Positions 62,079 through 64,000 of a stretch of 64,000 bases of DNA are shown piece after piece. The position numbers and the translations under genes are program-made. Below the pieces are notes generated by a model. That model saw only the letters and a program-made list of their open reading frames with translations, had not been told where the DNA came from and did not search any database. Source of the DNA: Pseudomonas brassicacearum (GTDB lineage: Bacteria > Pseudomonadota > Gammaproteobacteria > Pseudomonadales > Pseudomonadaceae); contig NZ_CP045701.2 in NCBI RefSeq assembly GCF_009601685.2, positions 3,224,001 through 3,288,000 of the forward strand. The letters run 5' to 3'. How positions within the stretch are numbered: the stretch's first letter is position 1; every line of letters begins with the position of its first letter.

Positions 62079-64000
62079 TCAGAACTGCCAGTCCAGCGTC
62101 AGGCCCACGCCATGGGTTTTATCCCGCGAGCCGAGCAAGCCGTTGTAATCGAGATTGACCCGCACATCCTTGGCGACCGCGAGGCCGGCACGGGCGCCGA
62201 TCACGGCGGCGTTGCGGTCCATGGACACGCTCTGCACCGCGAAGGTGTGGCTGCTGTCGGCAAATGCCAGGTCTTGCTCGGACGTGGTGCTGCTCAGGTT
62301 GTGCTGCCAACCGAGGGAGCCGGACAGCTGCAGTTGCTGTTGCTCCGACAGGGCCAGGGTGTGGCTGGCCCGCACGCCCAGGGTCGAGAGCACCGCATCG
62401 CGGCGGTCGTCGCCCGCGTGCAGGGCTGCGTTGTCGCCTTTCTCATGGAAGCTGTCGCTGTCCAGGTGCACATAGGCCAGGTTGGCAAACGGCTCCAGGG
62501 CTACCGGTTGCAAGTCGAGGCGATACGCCGCTTCGGTGAAGAGCTGGGTGGTCCGGGCATCGCGCTTGGTTTTCTCCCGGCCGCTGACGTCGCCCCATTG
62601 CAAGTCACGCTTGACGTCGATGCGATGCCAGCTGTGAGCACCGCCGACGGTCAGGCGCAGCGCGTCGATCTCATGCCCCAGATAGACGCCCAGGTGATAG
62701 CTGTCGGCCTTGGCCGAGGAATGAGTGCCGTCGCCCATGCTCAACGAACTGTCGCTGTAGCCGGTGACGAAGCCCAGTCGCGTCTGGTCGCTGATCAGGC
62801 CGTCGACACCGGCCAGCAGCCCGCCGATGGAGCTGGTCGTACTGGCGTGATCATGTCCGCCATCGTTCTTGCCCCAAGCGCCCAGCACCTTGAACCAGGC
62901 ATTGCTGCTGGCGTCGCTCGGCGTGCCGGCGTCGTACAGCGCATCCTGGCGCAGGCGATCACCCATGGCGTCGCGCAATTGACGGCTGTCATTGATCAAC
63001 AGCGTGCCGATGGCCGGATGGATTTCACCCGACAGTTGCTGGAATGCCTGTTGCGCCACGGCGGCGCTGGGCGAGAGCAGCAAGGCTTCATAGAGTCCGT
63101 TGCCCGCGCCCAGTTGTTCGGCGGCCGAGGCAACGGCGCGCTGGTTAGGCGTCAGGCCGAGGCTGGCAAATGACGCGTCGTTACGCTCGACCGCCAGTTG
63201 AATGCCGCTGGCGCTGTACGCCAGGTCGCCCCCCAGAAACGCATAGTTGGGCAAGACTTCAGCAAAGCGCCCGTCAATACCATCGGCGGCCTGCAGGATA
63301 TTGAACTGCCTGCCCAGCAGGCTTTTCACTTCGCTGGCCGTCAGCAGCGTCGGGCTGTTTTCCAGGGACAGCGACACCGTCGCCCCGTCAATGGATGCCT
63401 TGCCATCGGCAACGATCAGGTCGCTGGAGGTGGGCGAGACTTCCACCGCGTAGTTCGAGCCAGGCTGGAACGTCACATCGCCGGCCACTTGCAACGTGCC
63501 GATGGAGTTACCCGGCGCCACGCTGCCGCCACGGTTGGCGGTCAGGCTGGCGACGCGCCCGTTGCCGCCGAGGATGCCGCCGTCGTTGACCGTCACGGCC
63601 GACGCCAGCGAGCCATTGATTGCCAGTCGTCCTTGATTGACCAGGGTTGGACCGCTGTAAGTGTTTGCGCCGGTGAGCACCAGGGTGCCGATGCCCTCCT
63701 TGGTCAAGCCACCGTGACCGGCGATGTCGTTGCGCCAAACGTCCAGGCCACATTGGATGCCGCTGCACACCCGCTCCGTGGGTTTACCGGCATCGATGAT
63801 CGCGCCGATACCCGGCAGGTCCGCCACGAACTGACCGGAGCCATAGGCGCCCTCGATGCGAAATGCCTCGGGAATGTCCTGCTCGGTCACCAGCATCGCG
63901 GGGCCGTCGATGGCCTTGCCCAGGTTGATCATGCCCCAGCCATACAACGAATCAACGCCCGGCGCGCCCATGTCGGTGGCGGTGGTGCGCAGCACGCTGG
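62079..64000 (-). CDS. Autotransporter serine protease (5' end outside window)
   Basis: C-terminal part of a subtilisin-type autotransporter; the frame is open to the right edge, so the catalytic triad may lie partly outside. The visible start (TTATDMGAPGVDSLYGWGMINLGKAI) is the end of the peptidase S8 domain. Then come one autotransporter-associated repeat (GLTKEGIGTLVLTGANTYSGPTLVNQG), a beta-helix passenger, and the barrel domain from about 62900 (NAWFKVLGAWGKNDGGHDH) ending in VGLTLDWQF with terminal Phe. It precedes the lipase gene, matching the prtB-lipA order of fluorescent pseudomonads. Confidence 0.9.
   Translation of the reverse strand, partial: SVLRTTATDMGAPGVDSLYGWGMINLGKAIDGPAMLVTEQDIPEAFRIEGAYGSGQFVADLPGIGAIIDAGKPTERVCSGIQCGLDVWRNDIAGHGGLTKEGIGTLVLTGANTYSGPTLVNQGRLAINGSLASAVTVNDGGILGGNGRVASLTANRGGSVAPGNSIGTLQVAGDVTFQPGSNYAVEVSPTSSDLIVADGKASIDGATVSLSLENSPTLLTASEVKSLLGRQFNILQAADGIDGRFAEVLPNYAFLGGDLAYSASGIQLAVERNDASFASLGLTPNQRAVASAAEQLGAGNGLYEALLLSPSAAVAQQAFQQLSGEIHPAIGTLLINDSRQLRDAMGDRLRQDALYDAGTPSDASSNAWFKVLGAWGKNDGGHDHASTTSSIGGLLAGVDGLISDQTRLGFVTGYSDSSLSMGDGTHSSAKADSYHLGVYLGHEIDALRLTVGGAHSWHRIDVKRDLQWGDVSGREKTKRDARTTQLFTEAAYRLDLQPVALEPFANLAYVHLDSDSFHEKGDNAALHAGDDRRDAVLSTLGVRASHTLALSEQQQLQLSGSLGWQHNLSSTTSEQDLAFADSSHTFAVQSVSMDRNAAVIGARAGLAVAKDVRVNLDYNGLLGSRDKTHGVGLTLDWQF

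Overview
The window looks like the chromosome of a Pseudomonas of the fluorescens group. Evidence: high G+C; REP palindromes of the GTGGGAGC...GCTTGCTCGCGA type between many genes; a beta-propeller phytase, a 617-residue polyurethanase-type RTX lipase beside a subtilisin-type autotransporter, a PE-LIG-POL LigD, and a DUF6543-type LRR toxin. The strain is inferred, not proven. There is no rRNA, tRNA, CRISPR array, transposase or prophage. Most coding sequence is chromosomal, with accessory insertions such as the toxin and repeat arrays.

Layout, left to right. 1-3.3 kb: a minus-strand surface-glycan operon (UDP-glucuronate 4-epimerase, GT2 lipid-carrier glycosyltransferase, LAB_N membrane protein, ArnT-like GT39 running off the edge). 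3.5-7.8 kb: an AraC regulator, PssA, a TetR regulator with an NTF2-like partner, and a small cysteine-motif protein. 7.8-11.8 kb: a FecI/FecR/TonB-receptor cell-surface-signalling set with a Fur-like box. 12.1-18.7 kb: a phytate-acquisition locus (TonB receptor, two-domain phytase, TolQ-like and TolR-like motor proteins, TonB with a TolA-like helix), preceded by a Pho box. 19.1-21.1 kb: a membrane protein with a degenerate GGDEF domain and an AraC regulator, with its own Pho box. 21.1-24.9 kb: a CBS protein and nirBD. nirB has a sigma-54 promoter and a leader RNA with two ANTAR-type hairpins and an overlapping terminator, as expected for NasT-type antitermination. 25-30 kb: TetR/NAD(P)H quinone reductase, a divergent pair of L,D-transpeptidase genes, and an RlmI-like methyltransferase. 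30.1-35.6 kb: a triple repeat array abutting a 1700-residue LRR toxin gene. 35.7-41.6 kb: an L-rhamnonate catabolic operon with a LysR regulator. 41.6-43.6 kb: a Csp-like copper protein, a LysE exporter and an AraC regulator. 43.7-49.9 kb: an operon ending in ligD. 50-54.7 kb: antiporter, small membrane proteins and a PAS hybrid kinase. 54.9-59 kb: a FAN1-type nuclease and a nuclease-helicase fusion. 59.1-64 kb: a lipoprotein, a secreted unknown, an RTX lipase and an autotransporter protease that runs off the right edge.

The main functional theme is phosphorus: two Pho boxes flank the intergenic region between the phytate locus and the c-di-GMP-related gene, suggesting that phosphate starvation turns on phytate capture together with a signalling protein. 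A second theme is repeats: a roughly 115-130 bp hairpin element with a variable GATCTT or GATCTTTT array occurs at six loci, and REP elements have become the coding C-termini of two neighbouring DNA-repair proteins.

All calls come from reading the sequence. Start codons were chosen from ribosome-binding sites, overlaps and family alignments remembered from known proteins; no database search was run.
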